From: a bacterium
GTDB taxonomy: Bacteria > Hinthialibacterota > Hinthialibacteria > OLB16
DNA length: 64,000 nt
Direction: 5' to 3'
Assembly: GCA_022072055.1 (NCBI GenBank)
Contig: JAJVIK010000007.1
Location: 582,556-646,555, forward strand
Positions 1 through 8,369 of this stretch are shown piece after piece. Position 1 is the stretch's first letter. Each line of letters starts with the position of its first letter. The notes beneath the pieces were generated by a model. It was given only the letters and a program-made list of their open reading frames with translations. It searched no databases and was not told where the DNA came from. Position numbers and translations under genes: made by a program.

Positions 1-534
1 AACGACTTGATGCGCGAGTACCATGACACCGAATGGGGTGTGCCCCTCCACGAGGATCGCAAACACTTCGAATTCCTCATCCTGGATGCCGCGCAGGCCG
101 GACTCTCCTGGAACACCGTTCTTCAGAAGCGCGAAAACTACCGCAAGGCCTTCGCCGAATTCGATCCGGAAAAGGTCGCGCGCTTCACACCCAAGCGGAT
201 CGAAAAACTCCTCCAGAACCCCGGGATCATTCGCAACCGCCTCAAGGTCCAATCCGCGATCACCAACGCCCGGGCCTTCCTCGCGGTGCGGGAGGAATTC
301 GGGTCCTTCGACGCCTACATCTGGCGCTTTGTGAACGGGAAACCCATCACAAACAAGTGGCGCTCCCTGTCCGAATTGCCCGCGAGCACCCCGATTTCGG
401 ACACGATGAGCAAGGACCTCAAGCGGCGCGGCTTTGCCTTTGTCGGCTCCACCATCTGCTACGCCTACATGCAGGCGGCGGGACTTGTAAATGACCATGT
501 GGTACAATGCTTCCGCTACAACGAGGTCGGATGA
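1..534 (+). CDS. tag: DNA-3-methyladenine glycosylase I, 5'-truncated by window edge
   Basis: Base-excision repair glycosylase that removes 3-methyladenine from alkylated DNA in the cytoplasm. The reading frame is open to the first base (N-D-L-M-R-E-Y-H-D), so the start lies outside the window and only the N-terminal zinc-ligand Cys/Trp segment is missing. Visible family hallmarks are YHDTEWG, QAGLSW, TVLQKRENYR, GIIRNRLK, FVGSTICYAYMQA and the C-terminal GLVNDHVVQC with its zinc-binding His and Cys. About 177 residues remain of a usual 185-195. It ends 22 bp before the next gene. The family assignment is secure. Confidence 0.93.
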   Translation, partial: NDLMREYHDTEWGVPLHEDRKHFEFLILDAAQAGLSWNTVLQKRENYRKAFAEFDPEKVARFTPKRIEKLLQNPGIIRNRLKVQSAITNARAFLAVREEFGSFDAYIWRFVNGKPITNKWRSLSELPASTPISDTMSKDLKRRGFAFVGSTICYAYMQAAGLVNDHVVQCFRYNEVG

Positions 535-556
535 TCAGGAATTGGGGGTGGTCGCC

Positions 557-1558
557 ATGTCCAGCAAGATCAAACTTGGTTTCATCGGTTGCGGAGGAAT
601 TGTCAAAGGGCACTTGGAGCACGGTCTCGCATCGTTTCCGGATGTCGAATTCGTCGGTTGGTGCGACACGAACCCCGAGGCCGCCGAGGCGCGGCGCGCC
701 GAGGTGGGGGGGCGCGGAAAGGTCTACACGCACGCCGGGAAGATGCTCGATGAGAGCCAGCCGGACGCGGTCTATATCATGCTTCCGCCTTTCGCCCATG
801 GTCCCGCCGAGGAAGCCGTGGTGGAGCGCGGACTTCCATTCTTCATCGAGAAGCCGGTGGCCATCGACCTCCCCACCGCGCGCAAGGTGTTTAGTGGAGT
901 CCAGAGGAAGAAGCTCCTCACCTCGGTCGGATACATGACACGCTACCGGAACTCGGTCCAGCGGGTGAAGGAACTCCTCAAGAAGCAGAAGCCGGTGCTG
1001 GCGCATGGCGGGTGGCTCGGCGGCGGCCCGGACAAATATGAGGGGATCTGGAAGTGGTGGGTTCAGAAAGACAAGTCCGGCGGACAGTTCCTCGAACAGA
1101 CCACCCACACCACCGACCTGATCCGCTACCTCTTCGGCGAGGTCAAGAGCGTGTACGCGGTCCCGGTCACCGAACGGAAGAAGCGCCCGAGCTTCTTCAC
1201 CATCGAGGATGCCTCCATGGTGCAACTCGCTTTTGCGAGCGGCGCGGCGGCGAACCTGTACAGCTCGGTCAGCACCTCGGTCGGCGGGGGCATCTTCCTT
1301 TCCGTGTGGGGGACCGACCTGCGGGCCGATTTCACCGGATGGGAGCACACAGTGCGCATCGAATCTCCGGATGGCGAGGTCATTCAGATCCCCGGCGAGG
1401 CCAACATCTTCGCCAAGGAAGACCGGGCGTTTATCGATTCGGTCAAGGCGGGCAAGAACAAGGGGATTCTCGCCACTTACGAGGATGGCCTGCGCGCCAC
1501 GGAAATCGCCTGCGCCGCGAGCGAGTCGATGAAGTCCGGGAAGGTGGTCAACCTTTGA
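557..1558 (+). CDS. Gfo/Idh/MocA family NAD(P)-dependent oxidoreductase
   Basis: A 333-residue sugar or cyclitol dehydrogenase of the Gfo/Idh/MocA family, probably cytoplasmic because no signal peptide is seen. The N-terminal Rossmann motif is GFIGCGGIVKGH (residues about 8-19), and the family EKPVA motif carrying the catalytic lysine is near residue 97. A C-terminal alpha/beta dimerisation domain follows, with GGQFLEQTTHTTDLIRYLFG. The ATG at 557 was preferred over an upstream in-frame ATG at 491 because the Rossmann strand begins here and the longer version would overlap tag. The substrate cannot be read from the sequence. These enzymes are expanded in polysaccharide-degrading planctomycete-like bacteria, which fits the sulfatase and glycosidases nearby. 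Confidence 0.9.
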   Translation: MSSKIKLGFIGCGGIVKGHLEHGLASFPDVEFVGWCDTNPEAAEARRAEVGGRGKVYTHAGKMLDESQPDAVYIMLPPFAHGPAEEAVVERGLPFFIEKPVAIDLPTARKVFSGVQRKKLLTSVGYMTRYRNSVQRVKELLKKQKPVLAHGGWLGGGPDKYEGIWKWWVQKDKSGGQFLEQTTHTTDLIRYLFGEVKSVYAVPVTERKKRPSFFTIEDASMVQLAFASGAAANLYSSVSTSVGGGIFLSVWGTDLRADFTGWEHTVRIESPDGEVIQIPGEANIFAKEDRAFIDSVKAGKNKGILATYEDGLRATEIACAASESMKSGKVVNL

Positions 1559-1650
1559 GGGGGCCGGCGCATCGGCCCTCGGTGAATTCCTCCTTGCCCG
1601 CGAGGGGGATGTGGAATACGGTGAAGGGAGACCTTGGGAGGTGCTTGCCG

Positions 1651-1878
1651 ATGGATGAATTCCTGACCATGCGGGAGATCAAGGAGCGCTATGATTCCGA
1701 GTGGGTGGTGATCGCGGACCCGGTGACCAACAAACTCCTGGAAGTGCAGGGCGGGGCTGTCCTCTGGCACGGGCCGGACCACGACAAGGCGTATGATAAG
1801 CTTGAGGAGTTTCAGCCGAAAAGCGCGGCGGTCCTCTATATTGGGGACCTCCCCAAGGAGGAAGTCTTTTGGCTATGA
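1651..1878 (+). CDS. Small DUF5678-like protein coupled to retropepsin-like gene
   Basis: A 75-residue acidic protein with no signal peptide or membrane segment. The core (EWVVIADPVTNKLLEVQG, then HGPDHDKAYDKLEEF) resembles the small DUF5678 type, in which a short beta-hairpin is followed by a helix and a final strand. Its stop codon overlaps the next start as ATGA, so translation is probably coupled to the retropepsin-like gene, an arrangement I recall for DUF5678-type genes. An upstream GGGAG at about 1636-1640 could serve as ribosome binding site. The family call is by pattern only and the function is unknown. Confidence 0.6.
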   Translation: MDEFLTMREIKERYDSEWVVIADPVTNKLLEVQGGAVLWHGPDHDKAYDKLEEFQPKSAAVLYIGDLPKEEVFWL

Positions 1879-2153
1879 GGTTCTTCGTCAATCCCAAGGA
1901 GAACCTGATCCTTGGCCTGGACCTGAGCGAACCTGAAAGGAAAGTCCGCATCACGACCGGAAGTCGTACTGAGGTTGGTTCGATAATGACGGTGGATGAG
2001 TTTGAGAGTTTGGGGAACATCCGAAAGAACTTCCAGGTCGTTTGCCACGATTTGCCGCCAAGAGCCGGCGTCGATGGCGTCCTTGGTCTCGACTTCCTTC
2101 GCGGTCATCGCTTGCTCCTCGACCTCCGCGAGGGCTTTCTTTCCCTCAAATAG
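1875..2153 (+). CDS. Retropepsin-like aspartic protease remnant lacking the catalytic Asp-Thr-Gly
   Basis: A 92-residue protein that resembles bacterial single-domain retropepsin-like proteins at both ends. It has the N-terminal MRFFVNPKENLIL strand, and C-terminally ITTGS, FQVVCHDLPPRAGVDGVLGLDFL and LLLDLREGFLSL, which match the usual flap and C-terminal strands. Between LDLSEPE and RKVRITTGS the segment of about 35 residues that normally carries the catalytic D-T-G-A is absent, with no frameshift. The protein therefore should not be an active protease. Either it is a degenerate gene or it has a non-catalytic role with its ATGA-coupled partner upstream. A TTG at 1869 is an alternative start, but ATG 1875 fits the family N-terminus. 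Confidence 0.6.
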   Translation: MRFFVNPKENLILGLDLSEPERKVRITTGSRTEVGSIMTVDEFESLGNIRKNFQVVCHDLPPRAGVDGVLGLDFLRGHRLLLDLREGFLSLK

Positions 2154-2246
2154 CTCCTGCTCGCCGCCTTCAAAATCGTCCCTTCTTTCCCGTCCCGGAT
2201 GGGCTAGAATCGATCATCGCGCCCATTCTCTCGAAAGGATTCCGGG

Positions 2247-4013
2247 ATGGACCTCCTGCTTTTCCTGCTTGTCTCGTTTGTGATCCTGTTTGTCGCCTAC
2301 AAGGTGGTCGGGCAGTGGCTGGTCCGCGTCTTCTCACTCTCTACCGAGGAGACCACCCCCGCGCATGAATTACGCGATGGACTCGATTACGAACCCGCGC
2401 GGATGAGTTACCTCCTCCCCCAGCACTTCTCCGCCATCGCCGCCGCCGGTCCGATTGTGGGGCCGATCCTCGCCGGGACCTACTTCGGCTGGGGACCGGC
2501 GTGGCTGTGGATTCTGGTCGGTTCGATCCTGATCGGCGGGATCCATGATTTCACCGCCCTGGTTTCAAGCGTCCGGCACCGCGGCCAGTCGGTCGCGCAA
2601 TTGGTCCGCGAATACATGAACCCGCGCGCTTACATGCTCTTCCTGATCTTCATTTGGTTCGCGCTGATCTATGTGGTGATCGCGTTCACCGATGTCACCG
2701 CCGGGACCTTTGTGCAGAAAGGCAGCAGCGCCGTGGCCGAAGCCCCCGGACCCGCGGTGGCCACCTCCTCGGTGCTCTATCTGTTGCTGGCGGTGGCGAT
2801 GGGGCTGTGTCTGCGCTTCACCAAGCTTGGTCCTCTGCGCGCCAAGCTGATCTTTCTCCCGCTCGTGGGGGTCGCGATTCTGATCGGACCCTACATCCCC
2901 GTCGATCTCGAGAAACTCCTCCCCGCCGATTGGAACGCGCAGCAGGTTTGGGGGTATGTGCTCTTGGCGTACTGCTTTCTCGCGGCCATGGCCCCGGTGT
3001 GGTCGTTGCTCCAACCGCGCGGGGAGCTGGGGGGGTACTTCCTTTATCTGGTGATGTTCTTCGGGGTGCTCGGCATCGGCATCGGCGCGCTCACCGGGGG
3101 GCTGCACATCGAGCAGAGTTTCTTCAAGGGTTGGAACGCCAAGGACTCTTTCGGGGAGGCCGCGCCCCTGCTTCCGATCCTCTTTATCACCGTGGCTTGC
3201 GGGGCCTGCTCGGGGTTTCACAGCATTGTCGCGAGCGGCACCACCAGCAAGCAGCTGCGCTGCGAGATGGATGCGCGTCCCATCGGCTATGGCGGGATGC
3301 TGCTGGAGGGCTTCTTCGCCTGCATCTCGCTCGCCACCTTGATGATCCTCTCCGACCCGAAAGGCGGTCCGAATCTGATTTACGCGCAAGGGATCGCCGA
3401 CTTCGGCAACCGAGTTGTGTCCCCGCTTCTGCCGGAATCGGTCTCGCTCGCGGATGTGCTTTTCAAGTTCGCGCTGCTCTGTTTCGCCACCTTTGTGTTC
3501 GACACCCTGGATGCCTGCACACGTCTGGCGCGCTATGTCCTCATGGAGCTCTTGGGTTGGAAAACGCGCGCCCAGGCGGCGTTCGCGACACTCCTGTCGT
3601 TGGGGATCCCAATCTACGCGGTCTCGCTTCCGCGCATTGAATTCGGGGGGAAAGAGGTGCCGCTTTGGCAGGTGTTCTGGGGGATTTTCGGGAGCAGCAA
3701 CCAGCTTCTGGCGGCGCTGACCCTGCTGGGGGTGACCGTCTGGCTGGCGCGTAAGGCCAAGCCTTACTGGTTCACCTTGGGGCCGACCCTGTTCATGCTG
3801 CTGATGTCGTTGTGGAGTCTGATTCTGACCATCCGTCCTTATGTCGTCCTAAGGAACAGCGGGGCGGAGATTTCCGCGATCCGGCATGTGCAGTTTCTGG
3901 TGTGTGTCTCGCTGGTGGGGCTTGCGGCGTGGCTGATTGTGGAGGCGATTATCACCTGGCAAACGATGATCCGAGGCGGGGCGCGGCGGGAGTCGCTGGC
4001 CGAGGCGGGGTGA
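2247..4013 (+). CDS. cstA: CstA family peptide/pyruvate transporter (carbon starvation protein)
   Basis: An inner-membrane transporter of 588 residues with about 15 hydrophobic segments. CstA-family motifs include ARMSYLLPQHFSAIAAAGPIVGPILAG near residues 50-75, the GGIHDF segment near residue 98, HRGQSVAQL, CGACSGFHSIVASGTTSKQL near residue 330 and DTLDACTRLARYVL near residue 425. Known members take up pyruvate or peptides during carbon limitation. It belongs to the shorter group, since E. coli CstA has about 700 residues. The ATG is preceded by a GAAAGGA site and by a TAGAAT hexamer at 2212-2217 that could be a -10 box. It stands alone and is followed by a decayed DUF433 gene on the other strand. 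Confidence 0.93.
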   Translation: MDLLLFLLVSFVILFVAYKVVGQWLVRVFSLSTEETTPAHELRDGLDYEPARMSYLLPQHFSAIAAAGPIVGPILAGTYFGWGPAWLWILVGSILIGGIHDFTALVSSVRHRGQSVAQLVREYMNPRAYMLFLIFIWFALIYVVIAFTDVTAGTFVQKGSSAVAEAPGPAVATSSVLYLLLAVAMGLCLRFTKLGPLRAKLIFLPLVGVAILIGPYIPVDLEKLLPADWNAQQVWGYVLLAYCFLAAMAPVWSLLQPRGELGGYFLYLVMFFGVLGIGIGALTGGLHIEQSFFKGWNAKDSFGEAAPLLPILFITVACGACSGFHSIVASGTTSKQLRCEMDARPIGYGGMLLEGFFACISLATLMILSDPKGGPNLIYAQGIADFGNRVVSPLLPESVSLADVLFKFALLCFATFVFDTLDACTRLARYVLMELLGWKTRAQAAFATLLSLGIPIYAVSLPRIEFGGKEVPLWQVFWGIFGSSNQLLAALTLLGVTVWLARKAKPYWFTLGPTLFMLLMSLWSLILTIRPYVVLRNSGAEISAIRHVQFLVCVSLVGLAAWLIVEAIITWQTMIRGGARRESLAEAG

Positions 4014-4203
4014 CCGCGCCATAGGCAAGGGCGGCCTGGATATAGCTGAGGATAGTCCTCAAGCTCCTCCTGAACCGTCATTCCGCCGGCCAGGAAGTCC
4101 GGATCAAGGATACCCAAATCCGCGTGCCACGGATAACCGGTTTTCCGAAGCAAATCCGGGGATCCGCTGAAATCCGTTCCAGCAACTCTTCGCGCGTTTT
4201 CAC
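4011..4203 (-). pseudogene. Decayed DUF433-type antitoxin gene
   Basis: Reading the minus strand from a GTG at 4203 gives VKTREELLERISADPRICF then GKPVIRGTRIWVSLI, a clear DUF433 N-terminus. The frame is then lost by an apparent 1-bp deletion near 4100. The next frame continues LAGGMTVQEELEDYPQL, and after a second deletion near 4035-4045 the third frame gives IQAALAYGAV, the expected family C-terminus. The gene is therefore a three-frame relic of a DUF433 protein, a family usually paired with a PIN-like toxin. No toxin partner remains, and the 3' end touches the cstA stop codon. Confidence 0.75.
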
Positions 4204-4244
4204 GTCAATATTCCACTCAAATTCCCACCCGCATGAAGACGCCT

Positions 4245-5636
4245 CTACACCATCCCCGCCTTGAGCGCCTCGCAGCGTTCGCGCAATTTCGCCAACATGT
4301 CCTTGTGCGCGGGGTCTTGCGCCAGGTTGTTCTCCTCGAATGGGTCCTTGGAGAGGTCGTACAACTCCTCAAACATCGGGTCGGTTTCGACATAACGGAT
4401 ATACTTATGAGTCTGGGACCGGACCCCCTCGCATTTGGGAATCTTCGGATGCTGGAACAGATGCTCATAAAACCATTCCGTGCGCCATTCGGGGGTCTTG
4501 CCTTCAAGGAAGGGGCGGAAGCTTTTACCCGCCATGGGACCGTTGGCTGAAACACCCGCGAGATCGAGCAGGGTCGGTGCGATATCGATGTTCAAGGTCA
4601 TCGGCACGAGGCGAAGACCGCGAAGGTCCTGAGGGAGTCGCGGATCATAGACAACGAGCGGAGTGCGAATCGATTCCTCATACATCAGCCACTTCCCCTC
4701 GAAGCCGCGCTCGCCCAGGAAGTAACCGTTGTCGCCGGTGAACACAATCACGGTGTTGTCGGAGAGACCTCGCTCCTCCAGCGCCTTGAGCATCACTCCG
4801 ATGGCGCGGTCCACTCCGGTGATGAGGCGGAAATAATCGCGCGTGGTCTCCTCCGCATCCTTGAACCACGCCAAGCGTCGCACACGCCCCTCCGATTCCC
4901 GAATGAACTCCGGGAGCCTGGCCCGATGCAACTCATCGCCGGTTTTCGGCTGGGGGATGGGAATTCCCTTGTAAAGGTCCGCATCCTCGGGGTCGGGCGG
5001 GAAGGGGCGGTCCCGGTATTCGGGTTGCGAGTGCGGCGCCTTGAAACTCACCGAGAGGCAGAAGGGTTGATCGGATGTGCAGCCCTCGAAGAACCGAACC
5101 GCCTGTTCACCCATGCGCCGGGTCAGGTGAGTCCCCTTGCCGAGCTCCCCCTCGAAATAAGAACCCTGTCCGGGAAAACCTTCCCAGAAATCGAAATCCT
5201 CGACCGGCATCTTGTTGCCCACCCCGAACTTTCCGATGAAGCCGGTGCGGTATCCCGCCGCGCGCAGCAGCATCGGGTAGGAGTTCCTCCAAACCTCTTC
5301 TGGAAGTTCCTTGTCGAAACGATGCAGGTCCATCGGGCCGCCATAACGCCCGGAGAAGATCGAGGCGCGGCTGGTGCAGCAGATCGCGGTGGTGACAAAG
5401 TTGTTCCTGAAAAGGACTCCATCCAGCGCGAGACGGTCGATGTTGGGGGTTTGCAGAAAGGGGCGCCCCATGCAGCCGAGGGCATCCGCGCGGTGGTCAT
5501 CGGTGAGGAGAAAGAGGATGTTGGGTCGTTTGCCTTCCCCGCCGGAGGCGCGCCTTGGGAGCGACAATCCGGCAAGTCCGAGCGCGCCGGCCGCCGCGCC
5601 GGTCTTCAGGAAGTCTCGTCGAGAGTGTCCAGGCAT
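4245..5636 (-). CDS. Tat-exported arylsulfatase-type sulfatase
   Basis: A 463-residue sulfatase that hydrolyses sulfate esters, probably on polysaccharides, after export by the Tat system. Residues 5-10 form the twin-arginine motif SRRDFL, followed by a hydrophobic stretch ending near ASG. The metal-binding NILFLLTDDHR lies at 39-49 and the formylglycine motif is C86-C-T-S-R90, with Thr where Pro or Ala is usual. FTGDNGYFLGERG further on is another family signature. The ATG at 5636 was chosen over a longer frame because it places the Tat signal at the N-terminus. The upstream gap holds a REPIN-like repeat. No dedicated maturase is visible in the window. Confidence 0.92.
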   Translation of the reverse strand: MPGHSRRDFLKTGAAAGALGLAGLSLPRRASGGEGKRPNILFLLTDDHRADALGCMGRPFLQTPNIDRLALDGVLFRNNFVTTAICCTSRASIFSGRYGGPMDLHRFDKELPEEVWRNSYPMLLRAAGYRTGFIGKFGVGNKMPVEDFDFWEGFPGQGSYFEGELGKGTHLTRRMGEQAVRFFEGCTSDQPFCLSVSFKAPHSQPEYRDRPFPPDPEDADLYKGIPIPQPKTGDELHRARLPEFIRESEGRVRRLAWFKDAEETTRDYFRLITGVDRAIGVMLKALEERGLSDNTVIVFTGDNGYFLGERGFEGKWLMYEESIRTPLVVYDPRLPQDLRGLRLVPMTLNIDIAPTLLDLAGVSANGPMAGKSFRPFLEGKTPEWRTEWFYEHLFQHPKIPKCEGVRSQTHKYIRYVETDPMFEELYDLSKDPFEENNLAQDPAHKDMLAKLRERCEALKAGMV

Positions 5637-5650
5637 CTTTGCCTCCTCGT

Positions 5651-5726
5651 GGATTCCCGCTTGCGCGGGAATGACAACTTCATGGACGCCACAGTACTTC
5701 CGTCCTTCCCGCGGAGGCGGGAATCC
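5651..5726. repeat. REPIN-like pair of inverted palindromes
   Basis: Two short hairpins lie in inverted orientation between two minus-strand genes. The first has arms attcccgc/gcgggaat at 5653-5672 around ttgc. The second has arms ttcccgc/gcgggaa at 5706-5723 around ggag. The outer flanks (tggattcccgc and gcgggaatcca) mirror each other, so the whole unit is itself an inverted repeat, as in REPINs. Such units are normally mobilised by a RAYT transposase, which is not in this window. Confidence 0.75.
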
Positions 5727-5751
5727 AGATCCGCTCTTCGGAAAGATCGTG

Positions 5752-6513
5752 TCAACCAGCCGCGCCATTTCCCTTCAAGAGATACGGCAGCCACTCCGGT
5801 TGAACAAGCCCGCACGACTCAAGCAACTCCTTGTCCGCGAGGATTTTGTCCGCCGGGCCGGAGGCCGCCACTCGCCCACGATTCATCAGGGCCACATGGG
5901 AGCAGACCCGCAGGACCAGTTCGTAATCGTGCGTGGCGATCAGCATGGTGAGCGGCATGTTCTCCAAGAGCTGGAGGATCTCAACCCTCCCGCGCGGATC
6001 GAGGTCATTGGTCGGTTCATCGAAGAGCAGCAGCTCCGGCTCCATCGACAGCACCGAGGCGACCGCCACCTTGCGCTTTTCGCCGCCGGAAAGGTGCTGC
6101 GGAACACGCTTCTCGTAACCTTCGAGTCCCGCGCTCCGGAGCGCGGCGTCGGCGCGCGCGCGCGCCACTTCCGGGGGAAGATCATGGTTGAGCGGCCCGA
6201 AGAGGACCTCCTCCAGCACGGTGGTGCAGAACAGCTGGTCATCCGGGTTCTGAAACAGGAAGCCCACTCGCTTGCGGATCTCCACCATCTCCCTCGGGTT
6301 GGAAAGCGCGCTGCCGAGGACCTCAATCGCGCCGCTCGCGGGGCGAAGGAGCCCATCCGCGAGCAGGAGCAGGGTGGTCTTCCCGGCCCCGTTCGGACCG
6401 ATCAGCGCCCACTTCTCCCTTTCGCGCACCACCAGGTCGCAACCCTCCAGGCTGTGAGTGCCGTCCGGATAGGCGAACGAGAGCTTCGAAGCGCGCAGGT
6501 CTACCCGAGCCAC
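5752..6513 (-). CDS. cbiO: Ni/Co ECF transporter ATP-binding protein (CbiO/NikO)
   Basis: A 253-residue ATPase of an energy-coupling-factor importer for nickel or cobalt. It has Walker A GPNGAGKTT, Q-loop FQNPDDQLF, signature LSGGEKRK, Walker B LLLFDEPTNDLD and H-loop THD. The FQNPDDQLF sequence is typical of ECF ATPases. It is the last gene of a four-gene operon and overlaps the end of cbiQ by 13 bp, so translation is probably coupled. A single ATPase gene suggests a homodimeric ATPase, as in the Ni/Co group I ECF systems. The metal cannot be decided between Ni and Co from this sequence. Confidence 0.9.
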   Translation of the reverse strand: MARVDLRASKLSFAYPDGTHSLEGCDLVVREREKWALIGPNGAGKTTLLLLADGLLRPASGAIEVLGSALSNPREMVEIRKRVGFLFQNPDDQLFCTTVLEEVLFGPLNHDLPPEVARARADAALRSAGLEGYEKRVPQHLSGGEKRKVAVASVLSMEPELLLFDEPTNDLDPRGRVEILQLLENMPLTMLIATHDYELVLRVCSHVALMNRGRVAASGPADKILADKELLESCGLVQPEWLPYLLKGNGAAG

Positions 6514-7262
6514 AAGCGGTCTCCGATCACGAGCAGCGTTGAAAGGGCCGCGAGTAGGACCAGCTTGCCCCAGTCCGACAGCTCGCGCTTGGGGGTTTCC
6601 AAAGTTCGGATCCGCCCATCATAACCCCGCGATTTCATGGCCGCGAGAACACGCTCCGCCTGTTCGTAACTGGTCACCAGGAGCATGCCCACCTGCGAGC
6701 CATAGACTCGGAACGAGCGCGCATCAACCCCCGGAGAGAAGCCCCGCGCGGCGAGCGCGAGACGCATGCGGTGGAACTGATCAAAGTACACGAACAGGTA
6801 TCGATAGGTGAAAAGCACAAGTTGCACCAGAACATCCGGTACACCGAGCGCGGAGAGCGCCCTGAGGGAAACATGCAGGGGCGCTGTTCCCCACATCGGG
6901 AAGATCGCAACGGCAATCGCCATGGCCCGCAGGCTGATCACTCCGGCGAGGACAAGGCCCTCTTTCGACCAACCGACGACAATCGGGGTGTCACCCCCCA
7001 GAGTTACCCGAAGCGGCAGGAGCAGGTACAACGGCAGGAGCAGGAAGAAGATCCATTTCACCCGCGAAGCGACCTGTGTGAGCGAGAAGCCCGCCGCGCG
7101 CGCCAGCAGAATGGAGGCGGCCATTCCCATCAAAATGGCATGAACATGTAGCAGCGCGGCCAGCGCGAGAATGAAGAGGCCGAATCCGACCATCTTCAGG
7201 GCAGGGTCCCAGCGATGGACCGGGGATTCGAGGGTGGAATGGGACTCAAGACGAATGTCCAT
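6501..7262 (-). CDS. cbiQ: Ni/Co ECF transporter transmembrane protein (CbiQ/NikQ)
   Basis: A 253-residue T-component that couples the ATPase to the metal-binding CbiM protein in the inner membrane. It shows about five hydrophobic segments and the cytoplasmic coupling region LVLFTYRYLFVYFDQFHRMRLALAARGF, with the A-R-G signature, plus the second AMKSRGYDGR coupling motif. The ATG at 7262 was chosen because the protein then begins with a normal MDIRLESHS N-terminus. The gene overlaps the upstream CbiL-like gene by 17 bp and the downstream ATPase by 13 bp, a tightly coupled operon. Confidence 0.88.
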   Translation of the reverse strand: MDIRLESHSTLESPVHRWDPALKMVGFGLFILALAALLHVHAILMGMAASILLARAAGFSLTQVASRVKWIFFLLLPLYLLLPLRVTLGGDTPIVVGWSKEGLVLAGVISLRAMAIAVAIFPMWGTAPLHVSLRALSALGVPDVLVQLVLFTYRYLFVYFDQFHRMRLALAARGFSPGVDARSFRVYGSQVGMLLVTSYEQAERVLAAMKSRGYDGRIRTLETPKRELSDWGKLVLLAALSTLLVIGDRLWLG

Positions 7263-7776
7263 GAGCGCCCCTCTTCTGTTCACGGCGATTGAGCCAATAC
7301 GCGCCCAGTCCGGTGAGACCAAGCAGGTAACCCAGTCCCGACCCGATCTTCCCCCAATCCAGCGGCACGGCGGCGCGCGCGGGCTTCCCATCTTCAATCG
7401 CCCCTTTGGAGAGAGAAGAAGATCGCGCATCGATTCGACCCGACTCGAGGGCCTTGAGAATTCGCTCGCGGGTGATCCGGTAAACCAAACGATGCCCCAA
7501 ACTGTCCCTGACCACCAACCGTTCCTCCTTCTCCAGGTTGGGGACAATGTGGACACAACCCGAGGCGGAGGTTGTTCCGGACAGGACCAGGGCACCCGAG
7601 GCATCCAGAATCTGGAAGGGGAGGTTGGCCATCGGACTTCCATCGTTGTAGCTCGCCTCCAGGCGCAGCTCGATTCCCTCCACCACCATCCTCGCGCCCG
7701 CTCCATGGCCCTCGGCCCGGAGGGGGACCAGACACACGGGAACCAGGATCAGGAGCCGGCCGATTCGAGGGGACAT
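7246..7776 (-). CDS. Membrane-anchored accessory protein of the Ni/Co ECF operon (CbiL/NikL-like)
   Basis: A 176-residue exported protein with a signal peptide (about 1-22) and a C-terminal membrane helix near GLGYLLGLTGLGAYWL, followed by a basic RREQKRG tail. The middle (GIELRLEASYNDGSPMANLPFQILDASG) is a carboxypeptidase-regulatory or PEGA-like beta domain. Its place between cbiM and cbiQ and its size match the extra CbiL/NikL component found in part of the Ni/Co ECF systems. It overlaps cbiM by 28 bp and cbiQ by 17 bp. The role is inferred from position; sequence similarity to known NikL is only moderate by eye. Confidence 0.65.
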   Translation of the reverse strand: MSPRIGRLLILVPVCLVPLRAEGHGAGARMVVEGIELRLEASYNDGSPMANLPFQILDASGALVLSGTTSASGCVHIVPNLEKEERLVVRDSLGHRLVYRITRERILKALESGRIDARSSSLSKGAIEDGKPARAAVPLDWGKIGSGLGYLLGLTGLGAYWLNRREQKRGAHGHSS

Positions 7777-8369
7777 CCGAGCATCTCCGGTTTGACCTTC
7801 TGGAGGAACGAAACCACCGAGGCCGCCACCGCCGCCTCAATCGCCATGATCGGAACATGGGCAATCAGTAAAGCCGCCGCCACTTCGCGAAAGGATTCCC
7901 CTCCGGACAGCAGCGCGAGCGCGGCCAGGATCGCGGAAAGAGCCACCGCGAAAGCGGTGAGCAGGGCCGCGAGTCCGGCACGGAAGCGCGCCGACTTTTC
8001 GCGCGCCAGCCCCTGATAGGCCCAACCGACCAAGCACGCCGGAATCCCCATCAGGCAGGCGTTGACCCCGAGACTCGCCACTCCTCCATGGCCGAACTGA
8101 AGCGCCTGAAGGGCCAGGCCCAAGCTGATCGCGATGAAGGCTCGGCCCCCCAAGATGATTCCGACCAACCCATGCAGGAGGAAGTGAACGCTCACCGGGC
8201 CGAGTGGAATCGGCAGGAGCGAGGCCACAAAGAAGGCGGCGCTCATCACCCCGATGCGCGGCATGTCCTCCGCGGCAAGGTTCCGCGCGCTCGCGGCGAT
8301 CCACGCGCCGGAGATCGCAAAACCACCGACCAATGTCGGGATCGGCAAGACTCCATCGGCAAGGTGCAT
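7749..8369 (-). CDS. cbiM: Ni/Co ECF transporter substrate-binding membrane protein (CbiM/NikM)
   Basis: The substrate-specific S-component, 206 residues with about six hydrophobic segments. The chosen start gives the N-terminus MHLADGVLP. In known NikM/CbiM proteins the Met1-His2 end itself coordinates the metal, so the ATG at 8369 is almost certainly the true start rather than the longer frame from 8423. Also conserved are GPVSVHFLLHGLVGIILG and LQFGHGGVASLGVNA with further metal-binding histidines. It is the first gene of the four-gene operon. No cobalamin riboswitch was recognised in the roughly 110 bp upstream. Confidence 0.9.
   Translation of the reverse strand: MHLADGVLPIPTLVGGFAISGAWIAASARNLAAEDMPRIGVMSAAFFVASLLPIPLGPVSVHFLLHGLVGIILGGRAFIAISLGLALQALQFGHGGVASLGVNACLMGIPACLVGWAYQGLAREKSARFRAGLAALLTAFAVALSAILAALALLSGGESFREVAAALLIAHVPIMAIEAAVAASVVSFLQKVKPEMLGCPLESAGS

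Noticed and set aside
419-1348. Long minus-strand frame opposite the Gfo/Idh/MocA gene
   Set aside because: It is a high-GC shadow of the plus-strand gene with low-complexity, non-family sequence; the plus strand shows clear motifs.
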